Shown here: piece by piece, positions 52,883 through 61,375 of the stretch | Numbering within the stretch: position 1 is the first letter of the stretch | Layout of the letters: each line of letters begins with the position of its first letter | From: JAANXG01 sp963731035 | GTDB lineage: Bacteria; Pseudomonadota; Gammaproteobacteria; Arenicellales; JAANXG01 | Assembly (NCBI GenBank): GCA_963731035.1 | Contig: CAVSUY010000027.1 | Coordinates: forward strand, 1 to 64,000 | DNA: 64,000 bases | Direction of reading: 5' to 3' | The notes under the pieces: generated by a model | Seen by the model: the letters and a program-made list of their open reading frames with translations, nothing else | Database searches by the model: none | What the model was told of the DNA's origin: nothing | Position numbers and translations under genes: made by a program

Positions 52883-53338
52883 TCAGGGTTCGATGTCGGG
52901 GATGACCCGGCGCACCTGTTCAGCGGTGAAGCCGCGGGACTGCAGCCCCCGCGCCTGCCGCGCCCACTCCTGGTAATCCGACGGGGGCCTGCCGAAACGC
53001 TTCTGCCACACCGCCCGCAGAAGCTCTACCCAGCGCTCTTCCTGGTGGTCAAGGAGTTCCTCGATCAGGACCTCGTCGACGCCCTTGGACCGGAGCTCCA
53101 GTGCGATCTTGACCGGACCGTAGCCGCGTTCGATCCGGCTGCGAACCAGCGATTCCGCGAATCTGCTGTCACTGACCAGTCCCTGTGATTCCAAGGTGTC
53201 TAGCGCCGCCGCCACCTCGTCGCGGGGATATCCCTTTCCCGCCAGACGGTTTGCGAGCTCGTGCACGCTGTACTCTCGTCGGGCCAACCAGCGCATGGCC
53301 TGTGCCAACAACTCTTCCCGCACGGGCTGATCGCTCAT
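52883..53338 (-). CDS. recX: Regulatory protein RecX
   Basis: The product is 151 residues made of helical triplets, with LARREYSVHELANRLAGKG and ESLVRSRIERGYGPVKI typical of RecX. It restrains RecA filaments. The gene starts 15 bp after recA and precedes alaS, the usual order. Confidence 0.94.
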   Translation of the reverse strand: MSDQPVREELLAQAMRWLARREYSVHELANRLAGKGYPRDEVAAALDTLESQGLVSDSRFAESLVRSRIERGYGPVKIALELRSKGVDEVLIEELLDHQEERWVELLRAVWQKRFGRPPSDYQEWARQARGLQSRGFTAEQVRRVIPDIEP

Positions 53339-53353
53339 GCAGGGTCCACGGTA

Positions 53354-54505
53354 TCAGGCGCCCGCGCTTTCTGCGTTGCTCTTGCGCTTGCCTTTGGCTT
53401 TGGGGGCCGGACGGGAATCAGCGGCGCCTTCCCTCGGCTCCTGGTCGCTCTCACCGCCCGCCTCCGGATCCACGCCCGCATCCCCTTCTCCGCCGGCTGG
53501 CCGATTGCCGCGGGTCGGCAAACCCAGAGCCGAACGTATCCGGCTTTCGATCTGACTGGCGATCTCAGGATGGTCCTTGAGAAACTGCCTGGCGTTGTCC
53601 TTGCCCTGACCGATCCGCTCGCCCTCGTAGCTGTACCAGGCGCCGGATTTCTCAACCACGCTGTTCTCGACGCCGAGGTCTATGAGCTCCCCTTCGTGGG
53701 AGATCCCCTCGTTGTAGAGAATGTCGAACTCGGTCTGCTTGAACGGCGGCGCGACCTTGTTCTTCACCACTTTGACCCGCGTCTGGTTGCCGAGCACCTC
53801 GTCTCCCTTCTTGATGGCGCCGATGCGACGGATATCCAGTCTCACCGAAGCATAGAATTTCAGCGCATTGCCACCGGTCGTGGTTTCCGGGTTGCCGAAC
53901 ATCACCCCGATCTTCATGCGTATCTGGTTGATGAAGATCACCAGGGTATTCGAGCGTTTGATATTGGCGGTCAGCTTTCGCAGGGCCTGCGACATCAACC
54001 GCGCCTGCAGACCCATGTGGGAGTCGCCCATCTCGCCCTCGATCTCGGCCTTCGGGGTCAGCGCCGCCACCGAATCGATCACCACCACGTCCACGGCCGC
54101 CGATCGCACCAGCATATCGGCAATCTCGAGGGCCTGCTCACCGGTATCGGGCTGGGACACCAGCAGATCCGCGACCTTGACTCCCAACCGCTCCGCGTAG
54201 CCCGGGTCGAGAGCGTGCTCCGCGTCTATGAACGCCGCGGTTCCGCCCAGCTTCTGGGCCTGGGCAATCACCGACAGAGTCAAGGTGGTCTTGCCGGAGG
54301 ATTCCGGTCCGTAAATTTCCACGACCCGGCCGCGCGGCACGCCGCCGATCCCCAGGGCGATGTCCAACCCCAGGGAGCCCGTGGGCACCGCCGCCACGTC
54401 CTTGGCGATTTCGGCATCGCCCATGCGCATTACCGAGCCCTTGCCGAACTGTCGCTCGATCTGTCCCAAGGCCGCCTGCAATGCCTTTTGTTTGTCTTCG
54501 TCCAC
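53354..54505 (-). CDS. recA: Recombinase RecA
   Basis: The product is 383 residues. Walker A is GPESSGKTT, Walker B VVVIDSVAAL, and loop L2 is in MFGNPETTTGGNALKFYASVR. The C-terminal tail is long and low in complexity (Gly/Glu/Ala then Lys-rich). It drives strand exchange and LexA cleavage. Co-oriented with recX; pncC and thpR lie upstream, matching the common cinA-recA neighbourhood. Confidence 0.97.
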   Translation of the reverse strand: MDEDKQKALQAALGQIERQFGKGSVMRMGDAEIAKDVAAVPTGSLGLDIALGIGGVPRGRVVEIYGPESSGKTTLTLSVIAQAQKLGGTAAFIDAEHALDPGYAERLGVKVADLLVSQPDTGEQALEIADMLVRSAAVDVVVIDSVAALTPKAEIEGEMGDSHMGLQARLMSQALRKLTANIKRSNTLVIFINQIRMKIGVMFGNPETTTGGNALKFYASVRLDIRRIGAIKKGDEVLGNQTRVKVVKNKVAPPFKQTEFDILYNEGISHEGELIDLGVENSVVEKSGAWYSYEGERIGQGKDNARQFLKDHPEIASQIESRIRSALGLPTRGNRPAGGEGDAGVDPEAGGESDQEPREGAADSRPAPKAKGKRKSNAESAGA

Positions 54506-54691
54506 GATTCTCTCCGGATTAGCGTTGATACGAATTAAAGGGCCCCGGCGGGGCCCGCCCGCGGGAACGGCCGGGACCGGACATCCCAGGTACCGATCGT
54601 GGCTGAAGCCGATCCCGCATATTCCGTCGTTGCCCGGCCGTCACCTACCTTTGTCCAGCAACCGGCGTCCCGGCCTCACCTCGACGGGTGA

Positions 54692-55264
54692 TTATTTCAT
54701 ATCGTCATTGGCGGACCAACGATCGACCACGGAGTAGCGCGTACCGTCGGTGGCCAAGCGCGATTCCACCAGGCAAAACTCCTCGATGCGCCATTCCAAC
54801 CGTACGCGCGGCCACCGCGGCATGCGATGGGCCTTCCTGTACAAAGTGACATGCGGCACGAACGGGCGCTCCTCGATTCGAAATCCCAGGCGGCGAAGCC
54901 GCCCGCGCAGATCCTCGGCGAGCGCCGAGAGCGACGCACTCCCCTCCCGGGAGCCGGCCCAGACGATCCGTGACCGCCTCCAATAGCCGATCCGGTCGAA
55001 CGCCAGAGTCGCCTCGTTCCAACGGGTCTCGGCGCCCACCCTGCGCGCGGCCGATACCTGCGGTGGGGCCAGCTCACCCAGGAACGCCAAGGTAATATGA
55101 AGGTTGGCGGCAGCCACCTGGCGAGCCGGAGCATCGGCCTGAACCGATCGCGCCCATTCGAACATCGCGCCCCGAACCTGCCCTTCGGGCCACACCGCGA
55201 AAAAATACCGCCCGCCGCTCTCGGTGACCCCCGTGGCGGCGTTCCCATTGTCGAAAGTCACCAT
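54692..55264 (-). CDS. thpR: RNA 2',3'-cyclic phosphodiesterase (2H family)
   Basis: The product is 190 residues with the two H-x-(T/S) motifs of 2H phosphoesterases: HITLAFLG and HVTLYRKA. It opens 2',3'-cyclic phosphate ends of RNA. It lies between pncC and recA on the same strand, 30 bp after pncC. Confidence 0.9.
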   Translation of the reverse strand: MVTFDNGNAATGVTESGGRYFFAVWPEGQVRGAMFEWARSVQADAPARQVAAANLHITLAFLGELAPPQVSAARRVGAETRWNEATLAFDRIGYWRRSRIVWAGSREGSASLSALAEDLRGRLRRLGFRIEERPFVPHVTLYRKAHRMPRWPRVRLEWRIEEFCLVESRLATDGTRYSVVDRWSANDDMK

Positions 55265-55294
55265 CCGGGCCGAGTGTCGCCCCGCCTGCCTCGA

Positions 55295-55792
55295 TCAGTC
55301 CGTGCGCAGGCGCCCAAGCAAACCTTCGATAGCTTGTTCGGTCGCCGCTTCCCGCACCGCCCGGCGGTCGCCGTCGAAACGCCTCATCGCGCTGCTGGTT
55401 TGCTTCCCTTCCACGGCCCAGGCGAACGCGACGGTGCCCACGGGTTTGTCCAGCGACCCGCCCGCCGGTCCTGCGATACCCGTGACGGCAATGGACGCCT
55501 GCGCCCGGCTGTTCCTCAAGGCACCCTGCGCCATCTCTCGTGCTGTCTCCTCGCTTACGGCACCGAAGCGTTCGATCGTGGCGAAGGAGACACCAAGCAT
55601 CTCCAACTTGGCGTCGTTGCTATAGGTAACGAATCCACGCTCGAACCAACTCGAGCTGCCGGCGATCTCGGTCAGTACCCGGGCGACGCCACCTCCCGTA
55701 CAAGACTCCGCCGTGGCGCACATCCACCCATTGTCCACGAGTTCCCGCGCCAGATCCTCCGCCAGCGCCTCCAGGGTTCCTCGATCAGTCAT
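55295..55792 (-). CDS. pncC: Nicotinamide-nucleotide amidohydrolase PncC (CinA C-terminal type)
   Basis: The product is 165 residues. ATAESCTGGGVARVLTEIAGSS and the SIAVTGIAGPAGG block mark the amidase domain of the CinA family; the N-terminal MoaB-like domain is absent. It converts NMN to nicotinate mononucleotide in NAD salvage. It overlaps the stop of rlmB by four bases. Confidence 0.93.
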   Translation of the reverse strand: MTDRGTLEALAEDLARELVDNGWMCATAESCTGGGVARVLTEIAGSSSWFERGFVTYSNDAKLEMLGVSFATIERFGAVSEETAREMAQGALRNSRAQASIAVTGIAGPAGGSLDKPVGTVAFAWAVEGKQTSSAMRRFDGDRRAVREAATEQAIEGLLGRLRTD

Positions 55793-56529
55793 TTGCTACA
55801 ACGCTGCCTCACCGCCTCATACAATAACACGCCGCACGCCACGGACACGTTGAGGCTGCCGACGCCGCCCAGCATGGGTATCCGGATCAGGCTGTCACAG
55901 CTTTCGCGGGTCAATCTCCGCAGCCCTGTGCCTTCGGCGCCCAGCACCAGACCCACGGCACCGCTGAGGTCGGCTCGATAATAAGGACTGTCCGCGTGCT
56001 CGTCGGCCCCCAGCAGCCACACGCCGAACTCCTTCAGCGACGCCATCACCCGCGCCAGATTGCCGACCCGGGCCACCGGAAGCCATTCCGCTGCCCCGCT
56101 TGCCGCCTTGCGCGCCGTTGCCGTCAGATCGGCGGACTCCGATCTGGAAACCACCACCAGTCCGACTCCCGCAGCGTCCGCACTGCGAATGCACGCCCCC
56201 AGGTTCCGCGGATCCTGCACACCGTCCAGAATCAGCACCAAAGGCCGTTGCGCCTGCTCCAGCCAGCGGTAGGCCGCTTTCTCGTCCAGGACCTGCGCCG
56301 GCCTCACGCGCGCCACTACACCCTGGTGGACGACGTCCCCGACGAACCGTTCCAGGGTGCCTTTCCGGCACTCCTCCGAAGCCAGTCCCAGCGACCCCGT
56401 GCTCGAACGCAGCGCGTTCAGACGTTTGTCAGTACGCTCCGAGTCGAAATAAACGCCCAGCACCCGTTCGGGCGCCCGTTGCAGCAGCGCTTCGACCACG
56501 TGACAGCCGTAGACGTAACTCTCATTCAT
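55789..56529 (-). CDS. rlmB: 23S rRNA (guanosine-2251-2'-O)-methyltransferase RlmB
   Basis: The product is 246 residues with an L30e-like N-terminal substrate domain. The SpoU domain has three motifs: DGVQDPRNLGACIRSAD, LVLGAEGTGLRR and IPMLGGVGSLNVSVA, which form the trefoil knot. It methylates G2251 in the P loop of 23S rRNA. It follows rnr as in many gammaproteobacteria. Confidence 0.94.
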   Translation of the reverse strand: MNESYVYGCHVVEALLQRAPERVLGVYFDSERTDKRLNALRSSTGSLGLASEECRKGTLERFVGDVVHQGVVARVRPAQVLDEKAAYRWLEQAQRPLVLILDGVQDPRNLGACIRSADAAGVGLVVVSRSESADLTATARKAASGAAEWLPVARVGNLARVMASLKEFGVWLLGADEHADSPYYRADLSGAVGLVLGAEGTGLRRLTRESCDSLIRIPMLGGVGSLNVSVACGVLLYEAVRQRCSK

Positions 56530-56612
56530 TGCACGTCACTTGGACAACGCTGCCGATGCGTTTCCCAAACGATACTCTTTCGTGGTCCATCCTGATGCAC
56601 AGGCGCCCGCCG

Positions 56613-58793
56613 TCATCGTCTGCGTCTTGCCTCGCGCTTCCTGCGACCGGCCGCTGCCTTGCCGCCCACCAGCTCAAAATCTATCTTCGCCTGGTCGATG
56701 TCCACGCGTATCACACGCACCCGCACTTCGACGCCGATCTGGAACATGACCCCGGAATGCTCACCGGTCAGCCGCCTCTTGCGCGGATCATAGTGAAAAT
56801 AGTCTTCCCCGAGAGATGTCACGTGGACCAGGCCTTCGACGTAGAGGTCATTGAGCTCCACGAACACACCGAACTCCGCCACGCTGCTCACCACACCGTC
56901 GAACTCGTCCCCTACCCGGTCCATCATGAACTCCGCCTTGAGCCACTGAGTCACGTCCCGTGTGGCTTCGTCGGCCCGCCGCTCAGTCACGGAGCAGTGC
57001 TCCGCGATGTGATCCAACGCCTCGAAGTCCTTTCCCACAGGCCGTCCCTTTCCGATGCGGTGCTTGATAAGACGGTGAACCATGAGGTCTGGATAGCGCC
57101 TGATGGGTGATGTGAAGTGCGTGTACCGGTCGAACCCCAGTGCGAAGTGCCCGGACAGCTCGGCACTGTACTCGGCTTGCTTGAGACTGCGTAGCAACGT
57201 CACCTGCACGATGTGGGAGAAGGGCTGATCCTCGCACTGCTCGACCACCTCGTCGAAGTCTTTCGGCGTGGGCTCCTTGCCGCCGCCGAGCACCAGGCCG
57301 AACTCACCGAGAAACGCCCGTGCATCCTCGATCTTTTCGCCGTCAGGTTTATCGTGTACGCGATAGATGCCCGGTCCCTTGGTCTCCTGGAGAAAGTCGG
57401 CGGCGCACACGTTTGCCGCCAGCATGCATTCCTCGATCAACCGGTGGGCATCGTTGCGCTGGGTGGGCTCGATCCGCTGAATCTTCCTTTCGTCGTCGAA
57501 CACGATGCGGGTCTCCGGAATCTCCAGCTCGATCGTGCCGTGCTCGACCCGCCGTTCGTTCAATACTCTGGACAGGTGATAAAGGTTCTCCAGTTGCGGC
57601 AACAGCCGGGCCGTCTCGCCCGTCACGTCCGCGTCTTCGTCCAGCAGCGCCGCGGCCACCTCGTTGTACGTCAGGCGGGCAGACGACCGCATCACGGCGG
57701 GTTCGAAGCGGTACTTCGATATCCGCCCTCCCTGGTCGATCACCATGACGCAGGCGAAGCACAGGCGGTCCACATGCGGGTTCAGTGAACAGATGCCGTT
57801 CGACAGGGCCTCGGGCAGCATCGGTACCACGCGCTCGGGGAAATACACGGAATTGCCCCTCAAGTAGGCTTCCCGGTCCAACCCCGTCGCCTGGTCCACG
57901 TAGTGGGAAACGTCGGCGATGGCCACGGTCAGCTCCCACGACCCGTCGTCCAGCCGCCGGGCGAGCACCGCATCGTCGAAGTCCCGGGCGTCCTCACCGT
58001 CGATGGTCACCAACGGAAGTTCACGAAGATCCAGGCGGCGCTCGACCTCCTCGGGACCGACTTCCTGCGGAACTCGTTCGGCTTCCCTGGAGACGGCATC
58101 CGGCCACTCGTGAGGGATGCCGTACTTGCGAATGGCGATCTCTATCTCCATGCCCGGTTCCATGTGCTCTCCCAGAACCTCCGCGACGCGCCCCGTCGGC
58201 TGCTTGCCTTTGTCGGGCTGGCGTACGATCTCCGCCACCACGATCTGCCCCTGCCGGGCGCCGTGCCGCTCATTCTCCGGAATGAAGATGTCCTGGCTGA
58301 TCCTGGTATTGTCCGGAATCACGAACGACAGCTGGTCCTCGACGTTCAGGCGCCCGACCACGGTCTCGTTGCCGCGTTCCAGGACCTCCACGATCGCTCC
58401 CTCGGCCCTGCCGCGGCGGTCGATCCGCCTTACTTTCGCGAGGGCCAGGTCGCCGTGCAGCACCTTGCGCATCTCCTTCGCCGAGAGGAACAGATCCTGG
58501 CCGCCGTGCTCGGGGAGCAGGAAGCCATAGCCGTCCGGGTGCCCCTGGACGCGACCTCGCACCATATCGGACCGGCCCGGCAGGAAGAACCGTCCGACGC
58601 GGTCGATCAGCACCTGGCCGTCAGCCTCCATGCGCTTGAGACGAGCCAGCAGGTCGTCACGATTGGATCCCTTGCGGACCGCGAATTCCTGGAACAGCGT
58701 GTCCTCAGGGACCGGCTTGCCACGCTTCTCCAGATATCCGAGGATCTGTTTACGCGAGGGGGCGGATGCGTTGCGGGCTTGCTTCGTTGACAT
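56613..58793 (-). CDS. rnr: Ribonuclease R
   Basis: The product is 726 residues from ATG 58793. It has an N-terminal helix-turn-helix, cold-shock domains and the RNB core with the metal-binding DGEDARDFDDAV. A C-terminal S1 domain (DEFDGVVSSVAEFGVFVEL) and a short basic tail complete the protein. It is a 3'-5' exonuclease for structured RNA and rRNA quality control. It is the first gene of rnr-rlmB-pncC-thpR-recA-recX-alaS on this strand. Confidence 0.96.
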   Translation of the reverse strand: MSTKQARNASAPSRKQILGYLEKRGKPVPEDTLFQEFAVRKGSNRDDLLARLKRMEADGQVLIDRVGRFFLPGRSDMVRGRVQGHPDGYGFLLPEHGGQDLFLSAKEMRKVLHGDLALAKVRRIDRRGRAEGAIVEVLERGNETVVGRLNVEDQLSFVIPDNTRISQDIFIPENERHGARQGQIVVAEIVRQPDKGKQPTGRVAEVLGEHMEPGMEIEIAIRKYGIPHEWPDAVSREAERVPQEVGPEEVERRLDLRELPLVTIDGEDARDFDDAVLARRLDDGSWELTVAIADVSHYVDQATGLDREAYLRGNSVYFPERVVPMLPEALSNGICSLNPHVDRLCFACVMVIDQGGRISKYRFEPAVMRSSARLTYNEVAAALLDEDADVTGETARLLPQLENLYHLSRVLNERRVEHGTIELEIPETRIVFDDERKIQRIEPTQRNDAHRLIEECMLAANVCAADFLQETKGPGIYRVHDKPDGEKIEDARAFLGEFGLVLGGGKEPTPKDFDEVVEQCEDQPFSHIVQVTLLRSLKQAEYSAELSGHFALGFDRYTHFTSPIRRYPDLMVHRLIKHRIGKGRPVGKDFEALDHIAEHCSVTERRADEATRDVTQWLKAEFMMDRVGDEFDGVVSSVAEFGVFVELNDLYVEGLVHVTSLGEDYFHYDPRKRRLTGEHSGVMFQIGVEVRVRVIRVDIDQAKIDFELVGGKAAAGRRKREARRRR

Positions 58794-58853
58794 AATTCTG
58801 GGCAATCGGTAGAGTTCGGCCGCTTCGTACCGATGCGGGACGAACGATACTGT

Positions 58854-58941
58854 GCCGAGGTGGCGGAATTGGTAGACGCGCTAGCTTCAGGTGCTAGTGG
58901 GGGCAACCCCGTGGAGGTTCAAGTCCTCTCCTCGGTACCAA
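58854..58941 (+). tRNA. tRNA-Leu (anticodon CAG)
   Basis: The acceptor gccgagg pairs with cctcggt (one G-U), then A and encoded CCA. The anticodon loop is TTCAGGT between ctagc and gctag. A long variable arm (tgggggcaacccc) marks class II. Confidence 0.95.
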
Positions 58942-59104
58942 GTTTCGGTTCTCTCCTTCATAAGCCAATCTGTTGATGTCCAGATCCATTGATACCCATG
59001 ACCGACGGCCTGCCGGGCCGTCGATGTCCAGGTCTGCAGACATCCTGGCCCCGTGATCCCGCATTCCGCATGGTCCCGTGTAGCGACGGCGATGCGCAGC
59101 AAAC

Positions 59105-60535
59105 ATGCTGACTGAGCTGCTTCACGAGCCTCTCGAAGCCAGCGTAGCGGATCCCGCCGCCTGCCTGGAGCGGGCGCGGCAAATCCGGGAAGCTTACGCG
59201 TCGCTGAACCGCGAACAGGTCGGGGCTGCGCAGCTGCTGGAGTTCAAGTTTGCGAGCCTGTATTGGCGGCGAACATTGCTGGCTCGCCTGCATGAGGAAC
59301 CGCCGTCCTGGCTGGATACCGATGATAACACCTTCCGCGCCGTTGTCGATGCGCTGAATTGCCGCCTGCCCGATCCGGTGCTGTCCGTCCTGTCACGGCA
59401 CCTCAACCCGGACACCATCCAGTACCTGCTCGCCCTTCAGGGGGTCGCGACCGACCAGTCAACGGAGTACAGGTCCCTCGCAGGCCCCGGGGTCACACTC
59501 AATATCAAGGCCAATCGGAGCTCGAACTGGCCGTTCGAGCGCTGGAAACGAAAGCCGGAATTCAAGAACTACGAATTCTCCGGTTCCGGAGTCGACTTCC
59601 GCGGTGTCCATTTCCGGCCGGGCGATGTGCTGCTGTCGAACGTCAATATCGACGGCAACGGGGTATACACGACCCTGAGCGACCCCACACGGTTCTCCTC
59701 CCACTCCGCGGTGTTCGCCATTCTGGAGGACAAGGGCGGCCGCTATCCCGCCGTCATCGAGACCTACGAGAAAGGCGTGAGGGCGGTGCCCCTGAACGTG
59801 TTCCTCGGGGAGAGGTTCTGCGCCTACGTGGAGGTTTACCGGCACAGGGATCTCGATGACTCCCGCGCCTCCTTGATCAACGACGCCGCCATCGAAATGA
59901 TGGCCCGGGCCCGCGGCTACAATTTCGACTCCAGGTCCGAAGATCGCGACTACGTATCGTGCTGCAGTGTGGGTCGCCAACTGCACCTGGATGCGGGGCT
60001 GGAGCCCGCCTCCGGCAAGAGTCGTATCGAGCACCCGGCCATCCAGGCCAACCTCGAGAAGCTCGAATATACGTCCTTCGACTTCTTCGCCCCGGTCGAC
60101 TACCTGTTGGACAGCAATTTCCAGTGCGTGGGGTGGGTCGATAACCACCAGTTCGAGGAGTTGCTGGCGCGGGAGCTGGTCGAGAGCTATTTCCGGGAAT
60201 TGTTCATGACCCGCACCCTCAATCCCAGGCGCCTGCCCTTCATGGGCCACGTCAACCGCTGGGGCATCGGCCATATACGCCGCCAGTCGGCGCTGGGGAA
60301 GGCCATATCGCTGGTGGAGGGCTTCGACCATGTTTCCCTCCCCAGGGGACCCGATCCCCTGATGGCGGTCATCACCATCATCGAAGCCCAGCTGGGCCGG
60401 GTGGTCCAACAGACCGTTCGCCGGCTCAAGAGTATGGAACTGCCCACCGGGTATTTCTCTCTCTCCGAGTTCTCACAAAGACCCGAAGTCCGGCGCCATC
60501 TCGAAGCGAGCTTCAACCCGGCCTGGCTGGAATAG
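59105..60535 (+). CDS. Permuted papain-like amidase candidate (YiiX/YaeF-like)
   Basis: The product is 476 residues. The middle has FRPGDVLLSN, then RFSSHSAVFAIL with a candidate catalytic His, and VIETYEKGV with an acidic partner. After a Tyr/Phe-rich stretch comes DYVSCCSVGRQL with a candidate Cys. The His-before-Cys order is that of permuted NlpC/P60 enzymes, which cleave amide or lipid-acyl bonds. The N- and C-terminal 140 residues are not recognised. There is no signal peptide, so it should be cytoplasmic. The call is from motifs only; substrate unknown. Confidence 0.6.
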   Translation: MLTELLHEPLEASVADPAACLERARQIREAYASLNREQVGAAQLLEFKFASLYWRRTLLARLHEEPPSWLDTDDNTFRAVVDALNCRLPDPVLSVLSRHLNPDTIQYLLALQGVATDQSTEYRSLAGPGVTLNIKANRSSNWPFERWKRKPEFKNYEFSGSGVDFRGVHFRPGDVLLSNVNIDGNGVYTTLSDPTRFSSHSAVFAILEDKGGRYPAVIETYEKGVRAVPLNVFLGERFCAYVEVYRHRDLDDSRASLINDAAIEMMARARGYNFDSRSEDRDYVSCCSVGRQLHLDAGLEPASGKSRIEHPAIQANLEKLEYTSFDFFAPVDYLLDSNFQCVGWVDNHQFEELLARELVESYFRELFMTRTLNPRRLPFMGHVNRWGIGHIRRQSALGKAISLVEGFDHVSLPRGPDPLMAVITIIEAQLGRVVQQTVRRLKSMELPTGYFSLSEFSQRPEVRRHLEASFNPAWLE

Positions 60536-60726
60536 GCGCACGAGCGCTGCAATCCCGCCGCGGTGGGAGTGCCGTGCATGAACCCATAGGTCGGGAATCC
60601 ATCGCGAACCCCCACAAGTGGCACCACAGGGAAAAGAGCCCCATACCAGGTTCGCGGGATTTGATGCTTTGGCTGTGGGGACTTGCTGTTTGGTGGAGGT
60701 GTTCAGATTCTTGGCGGGAGTGCGGT

Positions 60727-60835
60727 GCATGAACCGGGGCGGGCTTTCAGCGGGACGCCGCAAGTACTTCCCTGTAGGCTCGCCTCCGGCATCCTTGCCT
60801 CCAGACGCCCGCTGAAACCCCGCCCCGGTTCATGC
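60727..60835. repeat. Long hairpin element, unit 1
   Basis: Arms of 28 bases (60727-60754 and 60808-60835, beginning gcatgaaccggggcggg) pair with one mismatch around a 53-base loop. The loop is almost the reverse complement of the loop in unit 2. Confidence 0.9.
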
Positions 60836-60918
60836 CTTCACGCCCATCCCTTCGTTTGGGAGGGGGGCGGGGATACCTGACATATCCGTGATGCTTATCG
60901 AAGGGGGACGCCGTCTGG

Positions 60919-61027
60919 GCATGGGTTGGGGGAGGTTTTCGCCGACCGTCTGGAGGCATGGATGCCGGAGGCGAGCGTACAAGGAAGTATCTACAGCGTG
61001 TCGGCGAAGGCCTCCCCCAACCCATGC
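60919..61027. repeat. Long hairpin element, unit 2 (inverted)
   Basis: Arms of 28 bases (60919-60946 and 61000-61027, beginning gcatgggttgggggagg) pair with two T/C differences that keep G-U pairing on one strand. The total length of 109 equals unit 1, in opposite orientation. Confidence 0.9.
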
Positions 61028-61100
61028 TGGCCGTGGTCCTGTCAACTACCGCACCAAAACAAAACAGCACCAATCCGAACGCCGTTTCCCCTCACCCTAG

Positions 61101-61122
61101 CCCTCTCCCTGAGGGAGAGGGG
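61101..61122. repeat. Short hairpin ccctctccct type
   Basis: ccctctccct is followed immediately by its inverse, agggagaggg. It is related to the hairpin at 20910-20937. Confidence 0.6.
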
Positions 61123-61375
61123 ACTCTTCGTTTAATACCGTTTGTGCGCACCAAAGACTTCCCGGCTCCCGGATTCGCGCTGCCTCCTCCGTCCCTGGAC
61201 CTCCGCAAGAGGGGAAGGGAATGTCTGTCCTGGTCTTTCGGGGGGCAGAGTTTTACCCGTGCCGGCGTTGATGATTGATGATGAGTCGCCTACGGAATGA
61301 TGCGTTCCTGCCGGGTGACGCAGTATCATTGGGAAAACAAATTAGAAGGTCCACCTTCCTACCGATGGAGAATCC

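Larger units (their letters stand above)
60536..61375. other. Long intergenic region rich in hairpins
   Basis: These 840 bases hold two long inverted-repeat units (60727-60835, 60919-61027) and a small ccctctccct hairpin at 61101-61122. No gene is seen. A short copy of gtgcatgaacc near 60572 is a fragment of the same arm sequence. Confidence 0.7.

Noticed and set aside
54506..54691. LexA box upstream of recA
   Set aside because: No convincing CTG-N10-CAG site was seen by eye; the promoter may lie further upstream in the pncC-thpR genes.
60536..61375. Short coding frames in the repeat-rich gap
   Set aside because: All cross hairpin arms and lack ribosome sites.
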